This document shows positions 11,582 through 22,855 of a stretch of DNA of 64,000 nucleotides, one piece after another. The notes below the pieces were generated by a model, which was not told the DNA's origin, searched no databases, and saw only the letters and a list, made by a program, of their open reading frames with translations. Within the stretch, counting starts at the first letter, position 1. Each line of letters opens with the position of its first letter. Position numbers and translations under genes: made by a program. The DNA lies in NCBI GenBank assembly GCA_963678705.1, contig OY783204.1:24066759-24130758 (forward strand), written 5' to 3'. Origin of the DNA: Panorpa germanica (Eukaryota > Arthropoda > Insecta > Mecoptera > Panorpidae).

Positions 11582-14500
11582 TTAATTCCTTGCTCTGAAA
11601 GTAATATTTACAGGATCACGCGACCGTAGCAGCAAATCAGAATAAAAGACTATATTCTCAGGTTTTGTCACTGGTTCCATCACAAAATTTCGTAAAATTG
11701 TTGAAATCATTGATTTCATCTCCAGCATGGCAAATTTTTGACCTGAACAAAATTATTCAAATAAATAAGCAAAATTTTGATGTAGTAATTCTTTATTAAC
11801 ATCTTACCTATACAATTTCTAGGCCCAGCACTAAATGGTATATATGCAAACGGGTGTCGTTCAGCACAATTCTCTGGAAGAAATCGATCAGGATCAAATC
11901 GATCTGGATCTGGATAAATTTCTGGATTACGATGGATATCATAAATATGAACGTGAATTATTGCTCCCGCAGGTAAGGTATGATTTTCTATAAGCAAATA
12001 AACAAAATTTAGTATAATATCTTAACTATCGATGTATCTTTTAATATTATTACTTAGTTGTAAAGGTTGAGTAAGCACTCTGGAAATGAAAGGAACACTT
12101 GGAAATAATCTTAAAGATTCTTTAATGCACTGTTCCAAATAACGAAGCTGGTTTAAATCTTCCATGGTAACAGTTCTGTCAGAAGTTCCAAATACCTCAA
12201 ACACCTCCTGGTAGACTCTTTCCTGAAACCAATTCACTGCTAAATATATGAATCATCTAATTTTATTTCATGAAATTATTCTTACTTCATTATATTGTAT
12301 TTATGAAGAAATTTTAGCAATGGAGAGTAGTAATCGGTATAAATAAATTATGGGTTGTAAAGGAGCTGTATTAAGTGTATAAAATACACCTTTATTTTAA
12401 GATAATTGAATGCCAAACATGCATGCATCAATATACTTTTATTCACAAAGCTAATTTCTTTAGTAAACTTAATTTAAACTTATAATTGGTTTGTGACCAT
12501 CTTTAGAATAAATAATAATATATAATAAGTCAATATACATGCATATTAGGATGTCTTTCAAAAATAATTAAGCAATTTAAAAACATTATTCACAAGACCC
12601 GTGGCCTAGCCAGGTAAACGACCAGTTGATCAATGATAATAAGAAAAATAAATGTATTTGTATCATACCTGAATTTTCGGATGATTTGCTAAGCAAGCAA
12701 GTGCGTATACCATAGCCATTGATGAAGTATCATGACCCTGCAACAAATATTTGGATAGGTTAATGTTATGTAAGGTTGCAAAACAAAAGTTATCTTTCTT
12801 TTTCTGACATTAATGCAAGATGATAATGCTACTTGGTCTATTTCACATTAAAAATCAATGCTTTATCAACACACGAAATGGGATTGTATCCTATGTCTTC
12901 ATTTCCACTGACCTACTCAACAAATAACTGACGTTAAAATGCATTTCACGTCATACAAATATGGCCGATCATTTCTAGCGTTAAAACTACAATTCAAATT
13001 TTTAATTGCTATATTTCCATCAACATTTAGATATTTAATAAAATAGATACGCCAATATACATTTATGAACATCAATTTCAATCAACAATTGAAAAATCTA
13101 CCTACGTAAAAAATTAGGACACAAGCCCATTTGAATGCAAAACTTAAACATTCGTCATAAACAATTAAGTATTGTTAATTAATTTTGTTTCACGGTTTAT
13201 ATTATGTTGTTCAAAAGCATTGATGCTTGACGCTGAATATCTCTTCAGGTTTGAATCCCGGATCAGAGTTATTTTTTCTGGATTTGGTTGTTATTAAGCC
13301 AATTAATATTAGCGTTACCATGTCTTAAATGACAAACTATTACAATCTATGACGTATATATTAAAGTCTACCTCTTACCTCAAACATAAACGTGTCAACT
13401 TCTTCTCTAATTCCATCATCATCAATTTGTCCTAAGCTATGAGCTGACAGTAACAGATCCAACATGGCCATTCTTTTATTACCTTTGCTTAGCACTATTT
13501 CTTCATCATTCCTTACTTGTTCTAATTTCATATGACTCTTTCTTCTGTCAGAAATAACTCTACGTGTAAATGAATGAAGATCGTTCAAGATTTTGACTTG
13601 CTCTTGCCCTTCCTTTGTCAGATTGAACATCCTGTCGATCATTAGCCAAGGGCGAACGAGTCGATGAACTAATAATTCACCCATTCTGTGAAATCACACA
13701 TAATAACTGATTAAAACATTTTGTAATATATATAAAGAATATAGAAAAATCTTAATCTACCTATCTTTATTTTAATACCTATGAATTGCATTCTTATATG
13801 GTTGAGAACCCGGTATTCTGTCCAAGTTTGTTCCCATGGCCGTTTCTAAAACAAAGACAAATATCTTTTTCATAAAATTAGGACCAAATTTTCAATATCA
13901 GTTGTAATTTACCGCAGACTGATTGAAGGGCAAACTCAGTGATAATTGGAGTGATGCTAGTTTCACAGTTATTATTGTCCAAACGCATTTTATTCACTAC
14001 TGTTTTACTGTGTTCTTGAAAAATTGCAACGAATTGTTGAAGAATATTGAAGTGAAATGCAGGCGTAAGAATCTTACGACGATTTTGCCATTTGCTGCCT
14101 AAAACAATAACATATATGATTAAATAAGGATATAGTATGTAATTTTATAATTAAAAACTATAGAATTCATTTTTGACACTCACCAAAAGTAGTCAAAAGG
14201 CCTTCTCCTAACCAGGGGCGTAGATATTCATAAATCAAACTCTTCTGAATATGTTTCATGCTTGATAACAAAACCTGGAACCATAAAGGAACGATAAATG
14301 ATAATTGTATTATATTAATATGCAGTAATAGTATTAATTGTAGATGATAAAGAAACAATTTCGAAACACTATGAACTCAAGCTCGTATTCTATAGCAGTC
14401 AATATAGTACATTTTTATTTAGATAGCCTATATTTACATAGCCTAAATTAATAATTAGGTACCTCTACATCATCCGGATCCAATAAGCAAACAACAGTTT

Positions 14501-15866
14501 TATTTAATCCTTGTAAACGATATATTTTGGGATATTTTTTCGCCATCGCTCGTAGAAATATAAACAGCTCTTCTGTAAAAAAAGTTATACAAGCTTAATA
14601 AGTATAGAAATATAATGTAATTATATAGAACGAGTTTCTGATATAGCCATATTATCTGTTGTTCACCTTGATCAAGAGATCAGCTATAATTACTGTGTTT
14701 AAAAATTATATCTATTAAAGAAATTTAATGTTATTATATTTAATGCGCATAAATATTTATTTAAAATAATGCTGAGTCCTATCACCGACGATCTCGTATA
14801 TTGTAGAAAGTCTCATATCACACTAAAAAGGACTTCTTATGTCTTAATTTCTATTAAAATGTACTATATATTGATAAAGTGGGTTACTAGAACCTCAAAT
14901 GTTCAATTATTTTTTAATAACTCCTTCTATGTTAAGAGATATTAACAATTAAAAAAGTCATTTTGTCTCTTTAATTATTAAAGGGATTCAACGTTGTACA
15001 CATTCCAAATGCATATGACATCACAATCGCTGTCAACCTTACAGCTCATAAATCTCTGCAATATGTATTTATATATCAAAATATCAAATATTATTTACAG
15101 CTATTTCAAGGAACAATAAAATTTCAATATTATGTCTGCTTTAGCAGGGTTAAATAATATAAAAACTTATTATTCTTTGACTTGATTATTTGACTACCAA
15201 CAGCTACAAAACACTACCCCAGCACTGACCTACTCAACAAATAACTGACGTTAAAATGCATTTCACGTCATACAAATATGGCCGACCATTTCTAGCGCTA
15301 AAACTACAATTCAAACTCTTAATTGCTATATCTTTGTCAACATTTAGAAATTTAATAAAATAGACACGCCAATACACATTTATTAAAATCAATTTCAATC
15401 AACAATTAAAAAATCGACCACTAAGAATAAGGACACAAGCCCATTCTTTAATAGGTGTTCTTAAGAACTTTTATAGGTATGCGCAAAATAATAGGTGATG
15501 TATTTTATAGAAATAGAAAAATAAGTTACAAAACGTTGTATATATATTAGGTAAAATCGTTTACCTAATATACATACAAGTCACAACATGACTGTGTTTT
15601 GTCAGAAGTATGTTTGACAGTTCTGGAAACACACACATACGCAACAGAAATACAGCTGTTTAATAATGTAATTGAAAATACCATATGTTTTAATATAAAT
15701 AAATGATCATACCTGGTTTTTTATAAAGAATGCTTAACGAATTTCCAAGAATTGGGTAAACTTTAGGTCCGGGTATATTCTCAACCAATTTTAACTTGCG
15801 CTTACATATTCTATCAAACCAAAACAATGCACCGGCTATCACAAAAACAAGTAAAACAAGAATCAT
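11582..15866 (-). CDS. Cytochrome P450, CYP4 clan, ten exons, 497 aa
   Basis: Microsomal monooxygenase, tandem neighbour and close relative of the gene at 6979-10455. Exons on the minus strand: 15866-15713, 14572-14463, 14274-14184, 14098-13913, 13845-13779, 13685-13379, 12737-12669, 12222-12054, 11987-11808, 11742-11582; 1494 nt, open to TAA, all introns GT-AG. Motifs: anchor at residues 1-17, canonical hinge IPGPKVYP, I helix EEVDTFMFE then GHDTSS (Gly306), K helix ESLR at 363-366, haem loop [10 protein letters not shown] with Cys443. Introns 1 and 6 carry copies of the GGGCTTGTGTCC MITE. No AATAAA is evident within about 60 bases of the stop, so the polyadenylation site may lie in or near the MITE downstream. 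Confidence 0.92.
12878..13130 (-). mobile_element. GGGCTTGTGTCC-family MITE, internally deleted, in intron 6 of a P450
   Basis: Begins AATGGGATTGTATCCTATG (a diverged end) and closes with GGACACAAGCCCAT. Only about 250 bases remain because the middle of the element is missing. Orientation is reversed relative to the copies at 24 and 42 kb. Confidence 0.75.
14835..15445 (-). mobile_element. GGGCTTGTGTCC-family MITE in intron 1 of a P450
   Basis: Nearly full length, reversed. The left inverted repeat is damaged; the right end is GGACACAAGCCCAT. It carries the shorter-subfamily centre (TGTGATGTCA-type sequence next to CAACCTTACAG, without the palindrome). Confidence 0.8.
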
Positions 15867-16376
15867 GTTGCACAGACACTTTAAACTTTCTACAATGTAT
15901 TAAGAAATCAACATCTTCAATACAAAAAAGCAGAAAAATGAAAGAATATATTAATAACTTGTTTATATTCTAATTTTAACACTTATCGGATAGAGATTAC
16001 TAGCAAATTTTGTAATAATGATGTATTTGTTATTGATTAAAATTATTTTGTTTGTGCTCTGCTGTCTAACAGATGACTGACCTCAAGTTATCTGGAGTCG
16101 TGTGTAATAAATGGAATACAAGGCCTTGGCTGCTTCAGTGAGCCTACGACGACAGCGTGTTAAACCTCAGCGCAGGTCGTGCTGTTTGATTCAGCAGCAG
16201 CTTGTATATTACTCTATGCAGTACTATTACTAATTAGTTTTAAGCCCTGTTTTTGTTTTAATTTTTAACTTTTATTTTGAATGTACTTAGTGTGCATGCG
16301 TCGTACGTTAGTAATATACTTTATTTAATATTATTTATTATATTCAATATAATTATTTTTATTTCTTTATAACTTA
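15867..16376. other. 5' flank of the second P450
   Basis: Noncoding. It should hold the promoter of the minus-strand gene starting at 15866; no clear element recognised. It ends at the TTA that flanks the next MITE. Confidence 0.4.
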
Positions 16377-16739
16377 GGCACTCCGCACACGAGTCGACTG
16401 ATTGCAAACTAGTCGAGCAACGAAGTTTCCAACGAAAATGTAAAACGAGCCATGTCGAGCTGTGTTTCGTGACTCTATAGATGTTTTAACAATAGCATAA
16501 TAGGAGATTTTATTGTGTCGTATTTGTCACCATCAAAAGCATGCCCTGCGACATAGAAACACAGTCGCCCAAAACGTGCTCAAAACAAGTTTGAAATCAG
16601 TTTTCTGTCCTTCGTGCCGTGTGTTTCTCCCACTCGTATACACGTGCGTTCTCTCACGAACAACACAGTTGCATTCTCATCCGGTTCGGGCAGACCCGTG
16701 GCTAAGGTTTGCAATCAGTCGACTCGTGTGGGGACGGCC
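16377..16739. mobile_element. Harbinger-like MITE with TTA target duplication
   Basis: The left end GGCACTCCGCACACGAGTCG mirrors the right end (reverse complement GGCCGTCCCCACACGAGTCG), both followed inwards by ACTGATTGCAAAC. The element is flanked by TTA on both sides (16374-16376 and 16740-16742), as in PIF/Harbinger insertions. A related, degraded copy lies at 56339-56511. An open frame across it is coincidental. Confidence 0.75.
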
Positions 16740-17401
16740 TTACTTACAACATTTATGTTTAAAACATAAAATTAAAATTAAAACTCAGTACGTATTCATT
16801 TATCTGCATTGTACGCATCGTATTCTTAACAAAACAATGAAAGGAGCGAATGCCTTGTTGTGCTTACTGTATGCTCGCAGAAGAGGAATTAGTGACTTTT
16901 AGTTTGTAAAAATATTACTTTTCATTTTTTAACAGTTAACTTTTGCATCTGGTACCTGTAAAAGGGCCCCACTTTCAAGCTAGCAAGTACGCATACGTTT
17001 TTAACAAAAATTGATTTGATACGGTGCATTCGATGGATGTGTGCTAATATATGAACGCTTTTCTTTTTGATTACCATGCTGATACGTTAACGCATATATT
17101 TACCTACCTCACTTGTTTATTTTTCTAGATATAGATCTGTCATAACAGTCATTCTATTGCTTATCATGTACTCTATAATTTTAATCTATTCCATAAAAAC
17201 TAACATTGTTTATTTTTGATCTCAATCTTAATTTCCCAATTATAAAGTGTACCTACACATCAAATTGATAATATCATAAAATAACAATTACCAAAAATTG
17301 TTCGAAATGTATTTAGGTTCATTTGGATGTGGAAAACCATTCTCGTCTCTTAAGTGTAATTCACCCGTTCATTTGTCTTCTCCGTTTCGTTTTCTTGAAC
17401 C
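16740..17401. other. Upstream flank of the third gustatory receptor
   Basis: Noncoding sequence between the MITE and the receptor start at 17402. No motif that I can defend. Confidence 0.4.
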
Positions 17402-20282
17402 ATGGTGCTTGTTAAATACTTACGTAAAACCATTAAAGATCGTTGGAATCCCCAGTCTATTATGGAACTGATGACGCCCTTTTATTGGCTATCTAAGTTA
17501 TTTGGGCAAGAGCCATATCCTATGACAAGGAAATTCGAAAACACTGTTTGGAATATCTTGTACAACACTTTGTTGATTGGAATTTGTATTTCTCTTCTAA
17601 TTGTTAACATCGTGTCCGTTGGCAGCATCAAAATCAACGATGATTTATACTTCATCGCCGATCGAATGCAAACCGTTATGGGAATTTCCATGGTAACATT
17701 TAACTTGTTATTTAATTTAACTAACAGAAACAAATCATGGTGTATAGCAGAATCGGCTCTAAAGATAGAAGCCAAATTTATACAAGCTGGCATTAAACTT
17801 GATTATTGCATGTTGGCGGAACATTTATGTTACATGTTTGTAACTTATACGGGGCTAGGTATTTTCATGATAATACATGAATTATTTACATTGGTAATTA
17901 TCCTAAATGTTAATCCAGCTGTTATAAAATTCTGCACTGATAACTTGTCCAATATAATACTGTTCATAACAATTATGAAAGTCATACACCTCCTGTACGT
18001 TATCAAGTACTGGTTTGAGGAAGTCAACAAGAAATTCAACGAAATATCTATGGAAAATGAAAACCAGCCTAATAATTTAAGACAGTCCACCATTTCTCTT
18101 ATTAACGAAGACTTCCAACGAAAAAGTTTGAAGAAGGGAAACTCATCGAACGATCAATTGACTCGCCTGGAAGAACTGATCAAGATCCATGATGCGATCA
18201 CTGAAGTGGCTATTGCCATCAATAGCTGCTATGCATTGCAGATATTGGCTGCTTTCGCTAGATCATTCATTTACATCGTTTTCCAGTTATTTCTTATATA
18301 CCGTGCAGTAAACGCTGAACAAGATTTTACAGTTTGGTACACTATATACGGCCATATTATCGTATTTCTCTTTTATTTGGGGACAAATTTCGTTGCCTTT
18401 CGAATTGTGACACTTACCACCGCACAGGTTTGTTATTCCAACACATTATTAATAATACGATAGCCTTAGATAAATATATATGTATATACATTATCATAAA
18501 TCATCATCAGTTTACTTATTATTATATTAATTAATTGTGTGCCTTTCGGCTTTACAATCTACAATATTATATTTTTTAATGCATTTCATATAAATTCAAA
18601 GTTAAAACTAAACTTAAACTATTCTAGACTATTACTACTTCGAATAGTACTTTCTGTTTCTTCTTTTCTTGATCCTCTCTCTTCCTGTCCTCTACTCCTC
18701 CTTTATTCACACCGTTTCCTGCTTCTCCATCCTTATTGCCTGTATCTTCATCTATCACCCCTTCCCTTCCTTGTCTCCTCTCGACAAACCCTCTATTATC
18801 TTTTCACTATCCTTCCTGCCTTCCCTTTTCGTTTTCACTTCTCCACTTATGTCTATTACAGACAAAAACGCTCTATCTTTACTATTTCCTCTTGACTCTC
18901 TTACTTTACTATTTCTTCTTGACTCTCTTCCTTTACTATTTTATTATTGTCTCTATCTCCGTCATCCACCTCTTGTCCTTATCGCCTTTCCGCAAATCCT
19001 CTATTTTTCTGGACTGAAGTTTAACTGTTTTCTCGCTACTTCTTTCTTTCTCCTGCTTCCCTTCACTGCCTCTTTTAGTACTTCCTCTCTCTTCATGTTC
19101 CTTATGCAACCCAGCTACGAGCTTATTTATTGTCCTGTTTTTTCTTTTCTTTTTTCTATTTCCGCCATCCACCTCTTTCCTTCACACCTCTTTCCTTCAC
19201 TTTCATTATCAGTTTATTTAGTAACAGAAATTATCTCCTTCCAGATGCTTGCAGATGACTTTATTCATGATCTTACCCAAAGAACATCGAACAGATTGAT
19301 AATAAAAAAGGTACGTATAATATGTCAGCTCATGATTGTGCCACCATTTCAGGAAGCCACAACCGTGTGCGAATCGTATCACTCTGAATGGTGATTGGAA
19401 TTCTATTAGACATTAGTGTGACATTACATGAAGCTTTGGACAGCATGTCTGAACCGGCCGGAACGCTCCGTACCCCTTCTGATTGCCTTCCTAATACTTT
19501 CCAAACGAGGTTTGCCGAGGTGCAAGTCGTGGTACTACCACTTCTACTCAGATTTCAATCTAACCACACGTCCAAACGATCGTACACGTGTAGAACACGA
19601 GCAATAACGACTTATATGCATATGCCTTTACATGCGGACAGAGATCTCCACATCAAAAATAAGTTGCAGCCATCTTGAATATACCGAATCTTCGTAAATG
19701 TTCGGCTAACACGAAACTAATATTCTTGAAATCGTATAAATAAATAACACCCCTACTGTCTAACCACCATCTGATACCAGATTACTTAGATACGACAAAT
19801 TGTTTGTAGGGCTAGTACATCAACTTAATTCATCTTCTTACAATAAAGTGTACTTCAATAATATTTCATCTCCTTTAATTTGAGTGACTTAAAATTAAAG
19901 CAGACTTTACTACTGCAAATCGTATGGACACTTCTCCAAATACTGGCACCAAATTTAGTCCAATGATCATACAATTTTTGCATTTATTGAATTTCATTTT
20001 CAGCTTGAGTCCTTTTCTCTTCAGTTATCTCATCGTGATGTGATATTTACTTGTGGATTCTTTCCCTTTGATTGGACTGCATTTTCTTCGGTAAATACTG
20101 TTTGCAATTAATTTACTATGTGAATTAACGTTAATATTTTATGTAGTTCTATTTTCAATTTACAGATGATAGGTGCTAGTACAAGCTATTTGTTCATTTT
20201 GATACAATTTGACATGGTCGATGCTTCTAGAGGTTGTGGTGTTGGAACCAACACATCGATGGTTATAAAAAGTGAAAAATAA
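17402..20282 (+). CDS. Gustatory receptor, four exons, 431 aa
   Basis: Complete insect taste receptor (7tm_7). Exons 17402-18427, 19245-19310, 20004-20090 and 20166-20282; phase-0 GT-AG introns; total 1296 nt ending in TAA. Exon 1 (342 aa) gives about six membrane segments. Exon 3 has GFFPFDWTAFSS. Exon 4 has the signature TSYLFILIQF (a Ser variant of TYxxxxxQF) and a longer polar tail of about 20 residues than the receptor at 4601. The exon pattern is identical to that gene, so the receptors in this window are paralogues. Intron 1 is dominated by a pyrimidine-rich tract and intron 2 by a repeat (copy 2 of the element at 556). AATAAA lies near 20399. Ligand unknown. Confidence 0.9.
18655..19240 (+). 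repeat. Pyrimidine-rich tract in receptor intron 1
   Basis: Almost 600 bases dominated by C and T on the + strand (TTCCTGCTTCTCC-like runs). Such composition leaves several long open frames, one of 241 codons, but these are rich in Leu, Ser, Phe and Pro with no family features, so I do not count them as genes. Similar tracts occur at 26020-26420, 39948-40135 and 46670-46815. Confidence 0.65.
19370..19811. repeat. Inverted-repeat element, AAATTGTTTGTAGG end, copy 2
   Basis: The interior 19373-19541 nearly duplicates 593-760. The right end AAATTGTTTGTAGG is the same as in copy 1, and the left inverted repeat is lost. It lies in intron 2 of the receptor at 17402-20282, where extra sequence separates the shared block from the right end. 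Confidence 0.65.
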
Positions 20283-20580
20283 TCTCATATATCATAAATA
20301 ATTACTTATTAGCTTATAGGTATGGCTTGATTACCTCCCAATTTCTTAGTTGTGTTTCAGTAGATAATTTAAATTAATTGTGTTGACTTATTTATGCAAT
20401 AAATGTCAAGTATAATCTTATCAAAAATGATATAATATTCCTAATAGATAGATTATCAATTATGTAAGGTTTTAATTAATTTTAGTGTTGATATAAACAG
20501 TAGCGTGTTTGTTTTTATTATTGATTGTGACGCAATACCTTCTCAAACTATACATAAATATTGAAAATAATTGTGTAGGT
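20283..20580. other. 3' flank of the third receptor
   Basis: AT-rich noncoding sequence containing the probable polyadenylation signal of the receptor (AATAAA near 20399). Confidence 0.45.
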
Positions 20581-21435
20581 CAGCGGTTCTCAAACTTTTT
20601 ACTTCGAGCCCCCCTGCATAATCCAGCTGTAAGCCGGGCCCCCCTACATGTAAGCGTACTATATATTATAAGTTGCATTTGACATTTTACAGTCAATTAT
20701 TATTTGGTTAAGTTTTACACATTCTATGCATACTCTAATGGGGCAATGTTTGATTTAATCGTAATCAAACAACAAATTCTATACAAACTATTACAATTTA
20801 TTTAATTATTTTAGCTACTATAGTACATAATTGATATTTGTAACTCAAAGCAATAATAATTAAAAGAGCTTCAGTGTGAATATCAAGCCCAGTGTCACCT
20901 TGGAGGTCAATGAGATTTTCTATTTCCTTCATGTTGAGGGAGCACTCATCGACTGATGGTTTGAACGGGTTTTGAATCCATGCCAAACCATCCAAGTTCT
21001 CATTAAAATATTTTTCAAAACGAAATTTAAGGATTTCTAAGTGTTTAAGAAAGCATTTCTTTGCATTGGTTGGAATAGTTTTGAGATCCATTTCTTCAAT
21101 CATAATTTTAAGATTAGGAAATAGCTCCAAATAATCACTTTTCAGACCGCACTCGTACAAACTTAGATCCATTACAAAGCTTTTCACCTTTTCAGTCCAT
21201 TGCAGAAGGTTTGCATCTTTTTTCTGTATTTTCTGATAAACTAAAAAAAATAAAATATTCGGCACTCTTACGAGGTTGACTAAAAATTATACACTTGTTG
21301 TGATTTTAAAAATAAAAAGTTAGCTTTAATATTTTGTAAGTAAATTTAATTAATTTTTCAACAAAGCTTTGAGCCCCCCCTAAGCCTTCATTGCGCCCCC
21401 CTTGGGGGTCGCGCCCCACACTTTGAGAACCGCTG
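20581..21435. mobile_element. hAT-like transposon remnant
   Basis: Both ends carry the 14-base inverted repeat CAGCGGTTCTCAAA, typical of hAT elements, with GC-rich CCCCCC runs just inside. I see no matching 8-bp flanks (GTGTAGGT and TATTAATC), so the target duplication is lost or mutated. The interior holds a fragment of transposase on the minus strand (20798-21265). The element is internally deleted and cannot be autonomous. Confidence 0.8.
20798..21265 (-). pseudogene. hAT transposase fragment (ZBED5/SCAND3-like), about 155 aa
   Basis: An open frame of 155 codons inside the hAT-like ends. It has the spaced pattern FLKHLEILKFRFEKYF followed by WIQNPF, which I associate with the C-terminal half of domesticated and active hAT transposases of the ZBED5/SCAND3 type. 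The N-terminal BED finger and the hAT dimerisation tail are not visible. The frame is open, but it is about a quarter of a normal transposase and is flanked by noncoding sequence, so I call it a relic. Confidence 0.6.
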
Positions 21436-22306
21436 TATTAATCCATATAAATTGATTAAGTGCTACGATTATGAAGTATGAGCATTATTTATCAAATAAA
21501 AACATCATTTTAATACTGGATGTCAATTCGAATGTGAATATGTCATTAACTGTTTGTTCATTAAGTCTTTTAATAACGACTAATTAACGTTACTACAGTA
21601 ATTACACTTATCATTTAATTCCGTTAATTAATTATTCGTTAGGACACTTTATGTTACAATTAAATTTGTGTGGTTCCTTTACATTTATTTTATTTTTAAA
21701 ATGAATTTTAAAATTTATACCATAAAACATAGTGAATGAATATCACAACGCAACGAAATTATCACTGGATGTAGTGCAAAAAATTTATAGCTTGTTTTTT
21801 GTGATGTGCCTTTTATGAGATATCAGTTTATACAGAGGATAATATTCACCATTTTAAACAAAAAGCAAAGAAAACAAAGTTATATGTATATTTAATTTTT
21901 AACTTTTAAGCTGAATAATTTTGGATATTAAAAAAATTTGAAGAAATGTGTAATATGTAGAAATTACTAAGAAATACGTAATATGTAGAATTATTAGGAT
22001 GTGACGTCACAAATTTAATTAATCCTCCTGACCCCATGTCACATCTTGTCACACTTTGAGGATTTCATTCCCCCACTGCTCAGTGTGTGACGTAATTAAT
22101 GGATGGTCCCCAAGTATAAATTATCAATATTAGTAAAAAGATGTTCATGATAAAATAATATTCAAAAATTGACAAACTATGACCTAATTAACGCATTGTG
22201 GTTGAATATATACTTAGCTAAACGACAGCACGACTTAAATAATGAAACATGATTCTCATATTCTACCGCAAGGTTTAAAATTTGTATTTTAGGAAAGTCG
22301 TCCTTA
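21436..22306. other. Intergenic sequence upstream of the fourth receptor
   Basis: No gene or element with recognisable ends. If the receptor at 22854 uses its ancestral promoter, that would now be separated from the start codon by the MITE at 22307-22855 and could lie here. Confidence 0.4.
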
Positions 22307-22855
22307 ATAGGCTTGTGTCCTCATTTTTTAGTGGTCGACTTTTCAATTGTTGATTGAAATTGATGTTATTAAATGTGTATTAGCGTGTTTATTTTATTAA
22401 ATATCTAAATGTTGACGGAGATATAGCAATTAAAATTTGAATTGTAATTTTAGCGCTAGAAATAGTCGGCCATTTGTATGATAATCAAATCAAGTCAAAG
22501 AATAATAAGTTTTTACTTTATTTAACCTTGCTAAAGCAGACATAATATTGAAATTTTATTATTCCTTGAAATAGCTGTAAATAATATTTGATATTTTGAT
22601 ATATGAATACATATAGCAGAGATTTATGAGCTGTAAAGTTGGCAGCGATTGTGATGTCACATGCATTTGGAATGTGTACAACGCTGAATCCCTTTAATAA
22701 TTAATTAAAGAGACAAAATGACTTTTTTAATTGTTAATATCTCTTAACATATAAGGAGTTATTAAAAAATAATTGAACATTTGAGGTTCTAGTAACCCAC
22801 TTTATCAATATATAGTACACTTTTATAGAAATTAAGACATAGGACACAAGCCCAT
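22307..22855 (+). mobile_element. GGGCTTGTGTCC-family MITE ending at a receptor start codon
   Basis: The left end is AATAGGCTTGTGTCC and the right end GGACACAAGCCCAT. It is of the shorter subfamily, with a deletion between the GGCCAT block and ATCAAATCAAGTC. Its last two bases (AT) form the start of the first ATG of the receptor exon at 22854, so the element replaces or abuts the receptor's 5' UTR. Confidence 0.85.

Noticed and set aside
13225-13275. B-box-like site suggesting a tRNA gene
   Set aside because: No matching A box or cloverleaf; at most a SINE fragment.
16513-16902. 129-codon frame
   Set aside because: It crosses the end of a Harbinger-like MITE with TTA flanks; not a gene.
18669-19394. 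Long open frame of 241 codons
   Set aside because: It lies in the pyrimidine-rich tract of a receptor intron; composition explains the lack of stops and no family feature is visible.
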